Of a DNA stretch of 64,000 nt, positions 49,618 to 61,477 are shown one piece after another. The position numbers were made by a program, and so were the translations under genes. Location: assembly GCA_019787685.1 (NCBI GenBank), contig JAHNUO010000004.1, positions 1 through 64,000 on the forward strand, written 5' to 3'. How positions within the stretch are numbered: position 1 is the first letter of the stretch; each line of letters opens with the position of its first letter. The notes beneath the pieces are model-generated. The model was not told the origin of the DNA. It did no database searches and was given only the letters and a program-made list of their open reading frames with translations. The DNA comes from Chiua virens. Its lineage: Eukaryota; Basidiomycota; Agaricomycetes; Boletales; Boletaceae.

Positions 49618-51119
49618 ATGCGGAATCCAGATTGCAATATACAATGTGGAGAGCATACGGGTGGCGCATTCGATTTCTTTCCACACCACTCGGATCCCAA
49701 AGTGGTCACAGTCCAGTCTGCGATCAAGGCTCGCGACCCATTCTGCACCGGCACATGCACCCTCGAGAATTTTCAGCGGTTCCTGTACTACACACACGGG
49801 GACCTCGTTTGGCAAGTCACTTTTCATTCAAAAGGAACGAAGCAATTTGGCTAACGAATGGGCAGTCGCATTGATCTTTCCAATACCACCACGGACGAGC
49901 TCGACACGTTGTATCGTGCTTGCAAACCAGCTGAATTCGGTCGTGGTGGGGAGAACGTTCTTGACAAATCCTACAGGAGGGCGGGCAAGATGGATCTCGA
50001 GTCGTTCTCAACGCTCTTTGATCCGCACAGTCTGGGTATCCATGGACAAGTGTCGAAAGCATTGCTTACAGATGGGAATGGGATGATGGACTTGGAACTA
50101 TACAAGCTAAATGTCTATGGTGAGCCACTTATTCCTTCGTGCACAACTGATTTGTAAATTGTGACACAATCTCGCCGTGACGTATAGGTAAAGGAGACTT
50201 CTTCAAGGCTCACAAGGACACACCGAGGGATAAGGATATGTTCGGGTCCTTGGTCGTCGTCCTCCCTACTCCGCACGAGGGTGGACAATTGGTACTCCGC
50301 CAGGATGGAAAAGAGTGGACAATCGACTTCACGGACAATTTTGCGAATGCCAAAGTTCCCTCCGCTTGCTACGTCGCCTTCTACAGTGACATCGAGCACG
50401 AGGTCTTGCCCGTCACGTCGGGTTATCGTGTCACGTTCACGTACAATCTCTACCGTCTCCCTTTCGAAATCACTGCATCGCCTATTCCCACTCCACAGCA
50501 TCTGAACCTCAAACAAGCTCTTGTCGATCTAATCAATGACAAGAATACACTTCCGAAAGGAGGGTACCTGGGATTTGGTCTTGTCCACGAGTATGTCCAC
50601 ACTGGCCGCAACGTCCTCGATCCTCTCTTGGATCAGTTGAAAGGATCTGACCGTGCACTTGCGGACGTATGCGACGCACTCAACCTCCCGTATACTCTTC
50701 GATTGCTTTATCGCGGTATGTTAAAGTGGTACGAGGGATTACACCTCATTACTACTGAGGAACTTGATGCGCCGGAGGGCCATTCTATGTACGAGGACTC
50801 CTCTTCCATTCAGCAGCTCGAACAGACTCTCAAAGACTCGGAGCTAACCATTGAACAAGCCGAAGTAGTCGAACTCGTTGGCAACGCCAATGCATTCGAC
50901 CCTGTTATCTTGGACCCGGAAGAGGAAACGTCCTTGTCGCAATTTTGCAAGAATCCCCCGACGCAGGTGATGGAGATCACCCGGATGAAATCGTCTGTGG
51001 ACTACACGAGCGCGTTTATGGCATATGGTAACGAGGCGGAATTTGGTCATTTTTATGGAACCGCGTGCATGTTGGTTGCTGTAGAACCTGCAACATCGCG
51101 AAAACCGCTCGCAGTGTAA
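49618..51119 (+). CDS. 2OG-Fe(II) oxygenase (prolyl 4-hydroxylase-like)
   Basis: Three exons. ATG 49618 opens MRNPDCNIQCG; exon 1 contains RDPFCTGTCTLENFQRF and ends at 49811. Intron 1 (49812-49865) has a GC donor in the strong context G|GCAAGT and an AG acceptor, and restores the frame to RIDLSNTTTDELDTLYRACK. Exon 2 has FGRGGENVLDKSYRRAGKMD. After a GT-AG intron at about 50120-50187 comes the catalytic core: FFKAHKDTPR supplies the His-x-Asp iron ligands, SDIEHEV the distal His, and SGYRVTFTYNLY the Arg that binds 2-oxoglutarate. FGHFYGTACMLVAV lies near the C-terminus; stop at 51117-51119. Members of this fungal family are cytosolic or nuclear by sequence (no signal peptide); the substrate is unknown. 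Confidence 0.85.
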
Positions 51120-51601
51120 GACAAGAGTTTATGAGCGTGTGCTCCGTTTTACGATAAGTGTCCTCTGTCTTACTGCGTCTTTGTAATGTTACACATCAAC
51201 GTTCGACCTCTGACGAGTGGCCCAGGAAAGCATCGAGAGTGACCAAATGCAATGGCCAACAGGCAACGTGGCCATCATTGACAGCTTGCATTTCCATAGA
51301 TTTCAATGGCCGAACTACAGAGAGCATAATACAAGACATTGACTACTGTACAACACCATTACAAAACAGTCGAGAGTTATCCAGCATTTCAGACTCAGGG
51401 AGCAGCAGGCGTTGTGGTCGGAACCGGTTCTTCTGGACCCTCCTACGCAAATGATCAACAGTGTGGCAAGGACTGGGCGTGGCAACACGTACGTCTAGCT
51501 CGACACCATCATCGTCCAAGGGATACCATGGCGGGAACGTCATACACCAACTAGGAACGCACTCAACATTGGCGTCCCTACGAATCGAGATGTATCACTC
51601 A
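51120..51601. other. Convergent spacer
   Basis: No supported gene between the oxygenase and the minus-strand two-domain protein. Confidence 0.4.
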
Positions 51602-52552
51602 CTAAGATTCAGGCTTTGGGTCTGCGGGAAGGACGTCTCTCAACAGAGCCCGGATAAGAGGCAACTTTTGCCGGAGGGTGAAGACGGGGGCAAAGCACAG
51701 TTCCCCATTCTGGTTTACGTCCGTTTTGAGATAGCCTGGCTCGCAACCCTGGGTCCACCATTTGAGCTCGGAGCGTGTCTCACTCGAGGCGCCTGATGTC
51801 GTCTTTTCTGATCCTATAAGTGAGAGCGTGATATGCTCGCTGTCTACGTGGAACCGATGTGGCCAGCCATATTGAGCAGTCTTCAGAACAAGCATGATGA
51901 AATGGACATACTTGTTCCAGAGAGGTATCGAGCATAAGCCGAGCAATGAACGGCTTTCGTGATGAGGTGTTTGTGTTTGAGCAAAGGGATCTTGTAGAGC
52001 TCCTCGAGGACCGGACCCGGCAAGACCTGTTCGCGCGGCTCGTGCATGAACACGAGCGAACACGAATGACCTTTCTGGAACCACCACTGGCCTTTCGTCG
52101 ATGCCGAATCGACACCCTCAGGACTAGGCGATCATGGCGATACCGTTAGCGATTCACAAACGGCTCGAGCACTGGTGACACTCACGTATCTGAAGGGACT
52201 TTAAACTCCTCCTTCTTGCGAACCCACATGGAGTTCAGGATGGGTTTGATCTCTGTGTTGCTGTATTCGAGAGGATAATCAGCGATCTTGATCCCATGGC
52301 CCTCATCGACGAGTTTCTGAAACTCAGGATCATAGACGTTTCCCTCAACGTCCAGCGAGCCTGTTTGGGCGTTGATAAGACCGTACGAGCCGACCTGTCG
52401 TGGATCGGGCCAATTGACGGCTGGCGCTCGCGCGAACTGGGCTGTAGGCGCACCTTTGGGGCTTGAGCGGGGTCCCAGACGCCCCATCGAGAGAAATTGA
52501 CGTTGCAAAGATCGGCGTAGCGGCGCGGTGCGAGTTCGGGACTCACTGGCAT
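51602..52552 (-). CDS. Small two-domain protein of an expanded Agaricomycete family, unknown function
   Basis: Hand-spliced four-exon model. ATG 52552 opens MPVSPELAPRRYADLCNVNF; exon 1 ends DPAQAPK. A GT-AG intron leads to VGSYGLINAQTGSLDVEGN and VYDPEFQKLV. The second intron (62 bp) ends cctag and leads to KGQWWFQKGHSCSLVFMHEP, LPGPVLEELYKIPLLK, HLITKAVHCSAYARYLSG. The third intron joins this to SEHITLSLIG, LKWWTQGCEPGYL, LCFAPVFTLRQKLP and ends ADPKPES at 51602. With these splices no stop or frame change remains. VGxYGxI..xTG...EGN plus W..KKG..L...P is a family I know as lineage-expanded in Agaricomycetes. No catalytic residues are evident. Its two-block plan resembles the N-terminal half of family 1 (IGDIG..., GAxLxLP...). 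Confidence 0.7.
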
Positions 52553-52731
52553 GATGGCGGGTGGAAAGGATGATAATGGGCAGAGGTGGTTGGAGCAGTG
52601 AACTTTTTATAGACGGCGTAGCGCTCATGATATCATACTGGGCCTCATGGCTTCCCAGGTTGCCATCAAGACTTGGGCTAGGTGTCGTGGTGGCTTGACA
52701 AGTTGTTCGACGTGGTTGTTAGTTGTTGATC

Positions 52732-53649
52732 ATGTACCACCTCCTCAAGGGTCTCCACGAATACCTAACTCGGTGAGTGCCCTCTTAGCGACCTCCATCT
52801 TATCACTGAACGCCGCAGGAAAGAAGAGTTCTCTATCATCATAATTGGTCTTGATGGTGCTGGGAAAACAGTGAGTCTGTTGCCGCCACGTCGCATGCTC
52901 ACCCGATAACCTGTACGGACATAGACGTTGCTGGAAAAGATCAAGACGCTCTACAACGACACGCCTGGTCTCGAGCCATCAAAGATAGGACCGACGGTTG
53001 GACAGAACAGTACGTCCGCCCGAGACTCATCGCGTTTTCTCACATCCACTCTGATCAGCGGGGAAGGTGTCACTACCGTCGACAGTTCTCAACTTTTTCG
53101 ACCTCGGCGGTCAAAGGGGCATCAGGTCGATATGGCACCGTTACTATGAGGACTGTCACGCTGTCGTGTACGTGATTGATGCGCAGGACAGGGAACGACT
53201 CGGGGAAGGGTGGGATGTATTCGGTGCGTCCATGTCGTTGCAATGTCGTGTTCTGCGATTGACAGCCGTCCATATGTTTTCATACTGTACGTTCACTGAC
53301 AGACACCGTCCTTTCTTCTCCACGCATCCTCAACGTCCCCCTCCTCCTTCTCGCAAATAAACAAGACACGCCCACGAGCATGTCTGCGACTGAAATCCGA
53401 CAGGACTATGAAGCATGGGATCACCATCGACGGGACAGCGCGCGGAGGCGGTACGCGGAGGAAGAAGGCGAAGAAGAAGAACGGAAGAAGACACGGATTG
53501 CGAGCTTGGAGGTGTTGGGTGTCTCGGCATTGGAAGGGTACGTGCCACTGCTTCAGTCTCCGTTCCATTGAGCATATGGTTCGTGCAGACAGGGTGTACG
53601 TGAGGCGGTCGACTGGTTGTTTTTGCGCGTCCAGAATAGTCGACAGTGA
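52732..53649 (+). CDS. ARL3: ARFRP1/Arl3-type small GTPase
   Basis: ARF-like GTPase in several small exons. ATG 52732 opens MYHLLKGLHEYLTR. After the first intron comes the P-loop GLDGAGKTTLLEKIK (split by an intron after GKT), then GLEPSKIGPTVGQN (switch 1), FFDLGGQRGIRSIWHRYYED (switch 2), VYVIDAQDRERLGEGWDVF, LLLLANKQDTPTS (the NKxD guanine site) and a charged insertion (RRRYAEEEGEEEERKKTR) typical of the ARFRP1/Arl3 branch. VLGVSALEGTGVREAVDWL and LRVQNSRQ end the protein. In yeast Arl3 is N-terminally acetylated and acts at the trans-Golgi to recruit Arl1; the start here, Met-Tyr rather than Met-Gly, fits that non-myristoylated type. Confidence 0.9.
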
Positions 53650-53898
53650 GTTTGATTTCCCCTTGTTTCAGGAATACAGCAAACTATCGTTGCAGAGACC
53701 TTGGTGACCGTGCGACGAGGGCAGGTTGGAGGACAGGATGACATGTTAACGATTGTCTGCCTGAGGGTCTACTTACGGGGGACTATGACGATACTTTTGT
53801 ATACTCGGGTTACTAGTTCAGGGGCTATTTTGTACAGCCACTTGTTGAGTGTCCAAACAAACTAAGCGAAGAGACTTTGCTTGCTACCATCAATCGCA

Positions 53899-54915
53899 AT
53901 GGGGTACTACACGACGTACTACTCCATCGGCCTTCCCTCGTTCCTAGTTGTAGTCATTGCTCTTTACCTCTTATTCACAGGTCGGTCTCAATCTAGCTCT
54001 ACTTCCGACGTGTCACTGACTTCATGACGCCGCAGGCTCGGGCGAAGCATTCAATGTCGGTCGCTTTCTCGAAGAAACCAGTCCCTTTCTCTGGGGCTCT
54101 CTCGGAATCGGTCTTTGTATTGGTCTCAGCGTTCTCGGAGCTGGATGGTATGTTGTTGCCGGTCAGGAATATTCCGCCACAGCACGGCTGCTGACGTGCT
54201 TCGTTTCGCGCAGGGGCATTTTCTTGACCGGATCTTCGATCATCGGTGGAGGTGTCCGGACGCCACGAATCAGCACTAAGAATTTGATTAGGTTCGTCAG
54301 GACCCTTTTCGTACCACTGTCGTATCCTCATCCCGTCTAGTATCATCTTTTGTGAAGTCGTGGCCATTTACGGGGTGGTGCGTCAAGCAAACCGATTCGC
54401 CCTGGTCCTAAAATGAACCCACATGACTTGACAGATCCTCGGCATTGTCTATTCCTCGAAATTACAAGCTGTACCCGACGCAGAGCTCTATACGCGCCAG
54501 AACTACTACACTGGTACTTTATCCCCCGCAGTTTTGAGATTCGGTGTGTTGATAATCCATTGACTTGCAGGCTATGCCCTCTTCTTTGGTGGACTGACGG
54601 TCGGTATGTGCAACCTGTTTTGCGGTCTCTGTGTTGGCATTGCAGGTAGTACGGCCGCCCTCGCGGACGCTGCTGACCCCACGCTGTTCGTCAAAGTCCT
54701 CGTCGTGGAGGTATTTGGAAGCATATTGGGCTTATTTGGTTTGATCGGTGAGTTTCGTCCGCGTCACTGACGTACTACGCTTCTTTATCAACGTGACTGA
54801 CTGGGTTTTGTCGACAGTGGGATTGCTGATGACGTCGAATGCACAAGAGTTTATGCCGGGTACGCCGGTGTGGAGTACGGCTGCTAACGCAGCCGGCTCC
54901 CGTGCTGTGTACTAG
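53899..54915 (+). CDS. VMA16: V-ATPase proteolipid subunit c'' (Vma16)
   Basis: Multi-exon gene, start [20 protein letters not shown]. The first membrane helix is followed by [56 protein letters not shown], then [20 protein letters not shown] and [20 protein letters not shown], and a last helix [15 protein letters not shown]. The FCEVVAIYG segment carries the essential membrane Glu of c''. Five hydrophobic segments fit Vma16 rather than the four-helix subunits c or c'. The protein sits in the proton-conducting c-ring of the vacuolar ATPase. Introns are about 50-70 bp. The stop is at 54913-54915. Confidence 0.92.
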
Positions 54916-55240
54916 GTTGTATAGATGAATTCACTGCGTCATAATCATACATGCATGTGCAGATGCGCCGACTATGTGAGCGTGTCAGAATCGTCGCTAA
55001 ACACCATGATTTTATCTCAAACCCACCTAACTCTAAACGATTCCCGTTCATTCCAAACATGACATCTCCCGGAAGCGACTTGCATCATTCGTGATGATCA
55101 TCTCACTCTGAATCACGCCTTTCAGTCTCTTGTAACTTGGATTATGAGTCGGAGTGATAGTTGTATCTCACGTTATAGTATAAGTATGGATGGTTTGAGA
55201 TCTTGGCGGATCTGGCGATGGTTTCCAATATTAAAAAAAT
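54916..55240. other. Intergenic
   Basis: 3' flank of VMA16 and 3' side of the tRNA gene. The A-run near 55231-55238 (a T-run on the minus strand), just past the tRNA 3' end, is suitable as a Pol III terminator. Confidence 0.5.
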
Positions 55241-55335
55241 TGGATGCGCAGGGGATTGAACCCTGGACCTTATACATATTCACTCAGCTAAGGAGTGGTT
55301 GCAAAGCATACGCGCTACCACTGCGCTACGCACCC
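55241..55335 (-). tRNA. tRNA-Ala (UGC) with an intron
   Basis: Read on the minus strand, GGGTGCG and CGCATCC form a 7-bp acceptor stem with one G-T pair and discriminator A. The D arm is GCGC-AGTGGTA-GCGC, the T arm CAGGG-TTCAATC-CCCTG, and the variable loop AGGTC. The anticodon stem pairs TATGC with GTATA (one G-T pair), and the loop starts TT-TGC-A, giving anticodon UGC for alanine. An intron of about 23 nt interrupts the loop at the usual position after base 37. Confidence 0.9.
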
Positions 55336-55571
55336 ATGGGAGTTAATCGATCCTCGACGTGTAGATACCGTTGGACCTACACGAAGTGCTAACAGACCAG
55401 CTGCAAGAAAAGCACTCCAAGCATTATCTCTATCGCTCAGAGAACAAACCATGTAGTGGTATGTATGTACCAATGAATATAAATCGCCCACACGGTGATG
55501 TCCACAGTCTGGTCACCAGACTCATCCACGCCTCCTGCGTCAACCAAGATGTAAAAGGGAGAAGACACGTC

Positions 55572-57243
55572 TCATAACCTTTTCATGTCTGACAATTCTA
55601 TAAAACTCGTCAGATTATCGTGAGTGAACTCGATGTGGTGCGAGGACGCTGGGTTATTGGTGCCGTGCCAACGCTGGTCTCTCCCAGACGGCACGGTGTT
55701 GGTGCGTCTCTCTGACGAAGAGTGGACGATGAGCTCCGACTGTGGTTGCGATCGAAGGCTCCGAAGGTTCAGAACGACCCGTTGACCAGTGACAGTTAGC
55801 AATGGAAGACCGAGCCTGTATCGTGGTCAGGTAAAAGAGGTCATCACCGTGATCCTCACGTACCCCATCGACATCTGGGCGCGCGGGTCCTGTGGGGGCA
55901 TTTGGTGAGCGCTCCAACAACATGACCTGGCTGCCTCACGTCTACAAAAACGGTCCTGAGAGGATGTGAGACACCGTACAAAGATCGATCGATAGAACTC
56001 ACTGGCATACGATGGTCAACATTCCGGTGACAATACTGATCTGTACGGGGTATAAGCGGGATGATCCAGCATACTCACATAGCAACGTACAAAGAAAAAT
56101 AGGAACGCTAAACGAGAGATCAGTTCGCGCCAGACTAAAAGATTGCGTGCGCTGACCGTCTCTAGACAGAACACGGTAAATCGGTGAATGTCGGAATCGG
56201 GTTGCTTTGAAACGTTTGGCGAGGGGATATGCTACCATGACAAACGTGAAGGCGTCGAGAGACAATCTGCCGTGCTGGTTAGTGCTGCTAGACATTCTGA
56301 TTTGAGTTCACCTACCCTGCTAATGGCACGATCCACTGCGGTCAAGCAGAAAGGAGTTTGAGTGGTAGGCTATAATCAAATAAAGTCGAAGAAAGGTAGC
56401 CTCACAGTTTTTGCTGCGGATCCCATTCAGATTACCAGTTGCGTTTAGCAATTTTTGGAAAAAATGGGTGTGGAAAGTACTACTCACGAGCTCCCCGAGG
56501 AGTACAAACGCCTGTACCCTCCATGACTAACAATCCGAGTGCTATTCCAAATTCAGTTGCGCGTCTCCGATGAGATATATATATTACGCACGTTGTGTGA
56601 GAGTCATCACCATTGTAAGGAGCGCTAACCCAATGCATACTGCGAGGTACAGAACATAGACGCAAGTTAATGCAACCACGACACGATAAGTGCAGCCCCA
56701 GATGGCCCATGCTCGTAGTATCACCAAGACTATGTTTTTGGTGTCATAAAACGCACGTTGAAGGAAGGAAAGAACCTTACTACGGATGGATTCCCCAGAA
56801 AGGATTCCAAAGAAAGCAACATACCACTGGAAATAAAGGCAGAACTGCAGTATGCTTGAGAGACCTTGAATATGCGGACACGGGCGAAGAAAGTACCTTT
56901 GGGGAGCTGGTACTGAAGAGATCGAGTTGCTGGAGCGTATAAAGGGACTGCCCGACCAAGGTGCCGTAGCGGTTGAAAAGAAATATGGCCTTCACCACAG
57001 TCCATCGTGCATCCCATATGTAGCTCAGCTTGAAGCCAACTCTCAGAAAAGGTGCCTTGTGAAAGAGCGAAGCACATACTTCGTAATTAAAAGTGAGAAA
57101 GTAATCGTAAACTAGTAAACTCTGGCCCGCAACAGCAACAAGCCTGAGTGATTCAACAATATTAATGTTGGGAAACCCAGGATGAAAGTGAATGGTACTC
57201 ACTGGCGGATGAACAATCTAGTATCCAGTTGGAACGACTCCAT
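55572..57243 (-). CDS. DUF6533-like multi-pass membrane protein, copy 1
   Basis: Spliced from many short exons. ATG 57243 opens MESFQLDTRLFIRQ; after an intron the hallmark block reads LVAVAGQSLLVYDYFLTFNY, then YIWDARWTVVKAIFLFNRYG and LYTLQQLDLF. Downstream hydrophobic exons follow (IVLVILRAWAIWGCT, RVVVALTCVYVLYLAVCIGL), then DAFTFVMVAYPLAKRF, LSFSVPIFLCTLLC and TVTGQRVVLNLRSLR near the soluble tail that ends KRL at 55572. LLVYDYFLTF..EV and W...K.LFL.NRY are the DUF6533 pattern, a seven-helix family greatly expanded in Agaricomycetes and of unknown function. Middle exon borders (56330-56720) are approximate. A tandem paralogue lies upstream at 57826-59492. Confidence 0.72.
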
Positions 57244-57825
57244 CCTGCAGGAGAATGGGTCACAGTAAATGACTGCAAACACAACATTTCAGTCGTGCAT
57301 AAATCACGCAAAGTTGAAACAGGTACTGAACTGCATCAGTCCCATCGCAGGGGGTGTCAATGACCAATTACATACTTAGGCACGGCCCGGGTGATCTCTG
57401 AGGTGAGATGGGTGGATCCGTGACGTGGCATTTGGATGGTTTGACTCGGATGAATGACACGACGCCCGTTGAATTCGACACTCTTACGACTGTAAGTTGC
57501 AAAGCAATGCAGAAAACGCGCTTCGAATTTTGTGTTATGTACCAAATCAAGCTAGTGTCACTCAGGCTGTGACTCGACTGTGACAAGGATTTGCCTCCGT
57601 ACCAGGAACAAAAAGGAATCCTCAGTACTCTATAGAAGCTTTACCTCTATCAATTGGTACAACGATGCTTTTTTGTACTGTCGAATTGCTGGAGAGCAAA
57701 CTATCTAGTAATATATGTATACGAATTCCCGCAAGCCATCAGATCTGCAATGCGATATCCCCCCTCATGCTTTGTCAGCCAAACACAAAGAGGCCGCCTG
57801 AGGGGTACTTCATGCCAGTGACATT
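57244..57825. other. Intergenic between the two DUF6533-like genes
   Basis: No gene supported; promoter of copy 1 and 3' flank of copy 2. Confidence 0.4.
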
Positions 57826-59492
57826 TCATACCCTTTTTATGTCCGACAATTCTATACCGCTCGGAGACTCCTCATGTCTAAACTCGATGCAGTGTGAGGC
57901 CGTTTGGATATCACGGGTGTCCCAACGGCCGTCAGGCGGCATAGAGTCAAACCGTCTCTCTGTGGTCCGGTGGATGATGATCTCCGACCGAGATTGCAAT
58001 CGAAGCCTTCGGAGGTTTAGGATGACTCGTTGACCACAGACAATCACAAATGGGAGGATCCTGTATCCTGCGGTCAGATATAGGATGTCATCACCGTAGT
58101 CATCACGTACCCCATGAAAATCTGGCTGCGCGGGTCCTGCAGTGATTTAAGCTGAATGCTCCAAATACGTGAACCGGCTATCTTACATTGATAAAAACGG
58201 TCCTGGGAGGACGAGTGTGAGCCACCTACAGCAACGACCTGCAGAGAGAACTCACTGAGTTACGACGGTCAACATCCCGGTGGCAAGGATCGCCTGTATG
58301 GTGGCATCAATGGGACGATCGTCTAATATACACGCATAGTAACGTACAAAGAAAAATAAGAACGCTGAAGGAGAGGTCAACTTGCGCTAGACTAAAAGAC
58401 TGCATGTGCTGACCATCTCTATACAGAACACGATAAATCGGTGGTTGTCGGAGCTGTGTTCCTTTTTTTAAGCGCTTGGCGAGGGGATATGTGACCATGG
58501 CAAGCGCAACAGCATCGAGACACACTCTGCCGTGCTGGTCAGTGCGACTACATAATCCTGCTTAGAGTTCACCTACCCCGCCACAGGCACAACCCACTGC
58601 GATCAAGCAGACGAGGGTTTGAGTTGTTATCTCAAAGCGGTCAAATTAGGGGAAAGGTAAACTCACAGTCTTTGCTGAGTGTCCCGTTAGCGATTACATA
58701 AAGAATAAGTAGAGCACAAAAAAGTACTCACGAGTTCCTTGGGGAGTACATATGCCTGTACCCTCCACAACAATCAACCCAAGTGCTGTTCAAAATTCAG
58801 CTGCAAGTCCCCGCTGAGATCGTATTACGCACGTTGTTTGAGAGTCATTACCATTGAAAGTAGCGTCAACCCAGCGCATGCTGAGATGTAGAGAACATAA
58901 ACGGAGATCAATGCAGTGGCGACGCGATGGGTGCAGCCCCAGATGGCCCATGCTCGTAGTATAACCAAAACTATGTTTTTTGACGTCAATAAAGCGCATT
59001 TTGGAGTAAGGAAAGAACCTTACTACGGATTGATTCCCCAGACATGAGTCCAAAAAGAGCGACAAACCACCTGAAATAAATGCAAAACTGGTATATCGCA
59101 GGGCTTAAGTGTCCTTGAACATCTGGGAACGGGCTGGGAAATCACCCTTGGGGAGCTGGTACTGAAGAGGTCGAGTTGCTGGAGCGTATACAGGGATTGT
59201 CCGACCAAGTTGCCATAGCGGTTTAAAAGAAAGATGATCTTTACCGCGGTCCATCGTGAGTTCCAAATGTAGTTCAGCTTAAAGCCCGCTCTCAGAAAGG
59301 GCGCCCTATGAAGGAGCAAAGCACGTACTTCATAATTGAAAGTGAGAAAGTAATCGTAAACCAGTAAACTCTGGCCTCCAACAGCAACGAGTCTGGCTTG
59401 ATTCAATCAACGGTGGGGAAACCAGGATGAAAGTGAAGGGTACTCACTGGCGGATGAACAACCTACTCAGATTTTGTTTGGAAGATTCCATC
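57826..59492 (-). CDS. DUF6533-like multi-pass membrane protein, copy 2
   Basis: Tandem paralogue with the same exon order. ATG 59492 opens MESSKQNLSRLFIRQ. Following exons read RLVAVGGQSLLVYDYFLTFN, YIWNSRWTAVKIIFLLNRYG, LYTLQQLDLFSTSSP, IVLVILRAWAIWGCT, LDAVALAMVTYPLAKRL, LSFSVLIFLCTLLC and VCGQRVILNLRRLR, with a tail ending DIKRV at 57826. Sequence similarity to copy 1 extends through introns and the 3' region, so this is a local duplication. Some middle exons (58560-58790) are poorly resolved by eye, so damage there cannot be excluded. Confidence 0.68.
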
Positions 59493-60769
59493 TTGAAGGA
59501 GAAAGAGCCGAGGCGAATAGTTTTAGTCGTACATCGTACCCGGCGAGTTAAAATAGGTGCTGAGCTACCATCGCAGGGCTCAGTCTGTGACGAATTACAT
59601 ATGTAGGCAGCTTAATCTCCGACGTGAAATGAATCATGTGGCTCTCGTGGCATGCAGATATCGGATAATATGTCATGACGCCCCAAGTTGGCGTATATTT
59701 GAACGGTCGCTCAGTGACATTAATTAATGTTTTGGATGCGGATGCTGGTCGTGTCACCACTCACCACTCAGTGGTAGAGTTACCACAACAACCCATGCCT
59801 AATGTAAGAACGAATCTGGAACGAAGGGTCTTGATCTTCGAGAGAGACGTACATTTGGAAAGGATTCAAAGGCGTCGTACCAGTACTTTGGAACATTGTA
59901 GTCTGATCAGGGCAGCAAGGTAACCTTGCATATTTATATTTTGCAACATTCAAGCTGAAACGTGGCGCTCAGCCGAGCGCCCTTGGCTAGTACTAAATAG
60001 GCTAATACTTAAACATTGTGACTTACTCGGTATCGTATTTAAAAGTCACTCCGATGGAAAACACGAGAACCATCCCTGTTCGCTCTCGACTCGGAGTCTC
60101 TAGTCGTAGTGTGATCAACTTGTTCACTGAGGCCAGACTCTGGGCTTGTCTGAGTCCGACCCCTGTCTCAGCTAAGTGTGCCCCTGACCTGTCCAGAAAA
60201 CAGTCGTCATGGACAGTCGCGTCGCGTCGCAGCCTCGTGCGCGTCCAGCCCTACAGGGTCCTGTTGGCAATTTGAAATTGCTATGTCACCTTCGGAAAAC
60301 ACTACACAGGTGGTAAAAGAAGTTTGTAGGACGATGTTTCCGGACACTGACTGAGACAAGTCGGATAACCTCTCGGAGGGGGCGAGTTTGTCAGGAAGGT
60401 TGCGATAAATACTAGAGCGAAAGGTGGGATGGGTTCGTATACGAGTAATACTAGGGCCGTTCGGAATTGAAACATGTTGTTTTGGATTTAGATTTAGATT
60501 CGGGTATTATACTAGTAGCCAAAGTCGAGCCTTTTACGCCAGAACGATATCTGTTGTCACTTTTGAACAAACCTACGCTTATTATGTAAGTCGAGATTTG
60601 GCGATACTTTGCCAGGAACAGCTTCAAATTCCGGCTGCAGCCGAATTAGCTCCTTGGCATCATCAATCTTCTGCTTCCAGTCTTGTGAGTTAGGGTTAGG
60701 GTTTTTCGCACCTCACCCAGTTTGGCCACTGCACAGCGGCGGCTAATTCGCACCATAGTACTGGCAACC
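59493..60769. other. 1.3-kb intergenic region
   Basis: No supported gene. Contains a two-unit TTAGGG tract at 60690-60701 and a short gatttagatttaga repeat near 60485. Confidence 0.4.
60690..60701 (+). repeat. Two telomere-type TTAGGG units
   Basis: The sequence reads ttagggttaggg, followed by a short T run. TTAGGG is the usual telomere repeat of basidiomycetes. Two units can arise by chance or from a repaired break. Confidence 0.6.
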
Positions 60770-61477
60770 ATGACAGCAGCACGGCAAGTATTAATCAACA
60801 CAAACCTTCAAGTTGACCATGTCCAATACCTCTTTACAGATCTCTTACTAACTGCATATTTTGCAAGATCATCAAAGGATCGTCACTGGTTTGATCACGT
60901 ATACTTATCTGTCTATCCTGACCCATCTAACAGGTGATATACCTAGCTTTAAGCTTGTTGAAACAGGGCTTTCGTACGCATCATACTTTCTCTTCTCACC
61001 ACAACACTCATCAATTCTAGATACGCCTTTCTCGACATCGGCCCGGTCTCTCGAGGTCACGCCCTCATCATCCCCAAAGGTAACCTCCTCCAGCGCTTGC
61101 AACTTGTTTGATCCTTTATCTACAACAGATCATGCTGTAAAAATGCACGAGCTCCCAGACGAGTACCTCGCCGACGCACTCCCGATCGCTAAGAAGATTG
61201 CTCTCGCACAAGGGCTTGAGAATTACAACCTTCTTCAGGTTAGCATGGCATCAGCATTTTGTCACTTCATTCCTCTCACGCGTTGTGCACAACGCAGAAC
61301 AACGGACGTCTGGCACATCAGGAAGTGGACCATGTCCATTTCCACGTCATCCCCAAACCGAATGAGACCGAGGGCCTCGTTTTTGGTCCTGAAAGCTGGC
61401 CGGCGCAGAAGCCCTCCATGGACGATCTGAAAGCATACCACGTCACATTGATTGAGAAGCTGGGAGGAAAACTGTAA
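60770..61477 (+). CDS. HNT1: HIT-family protein (Hnt1/HINT-like), copy 1
   Basis: ATG 60770 (MTAAR) is followed by a GC-AG intron with donor CG|GCAAGT, restoring SLTNCIFCKIIKG, the HINT zinc-type start. Next segments: DIPSFKLVETGLS, YAFLDIGPVSRGHALIIPK, DHAVKMHELPDEYLADALPI, LAQGLENYNLLQ, NNGRLAHQEVDHVHFHVIPK. HVHFHV is the catalytic histidine triad of purine nucleoside phosphoramidases, which cleave AMP-lysine or AMP-NH2. The protein ends LIEKLGGKL at 61477. At intron 2 the expected GT after CKIIKG reads GATCGT, where copy 2 has CGTAAA, so this donor is mutated or non-canonical; splicing there needs an unusual site. All other blocks are intact. Confidence 0.8.
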
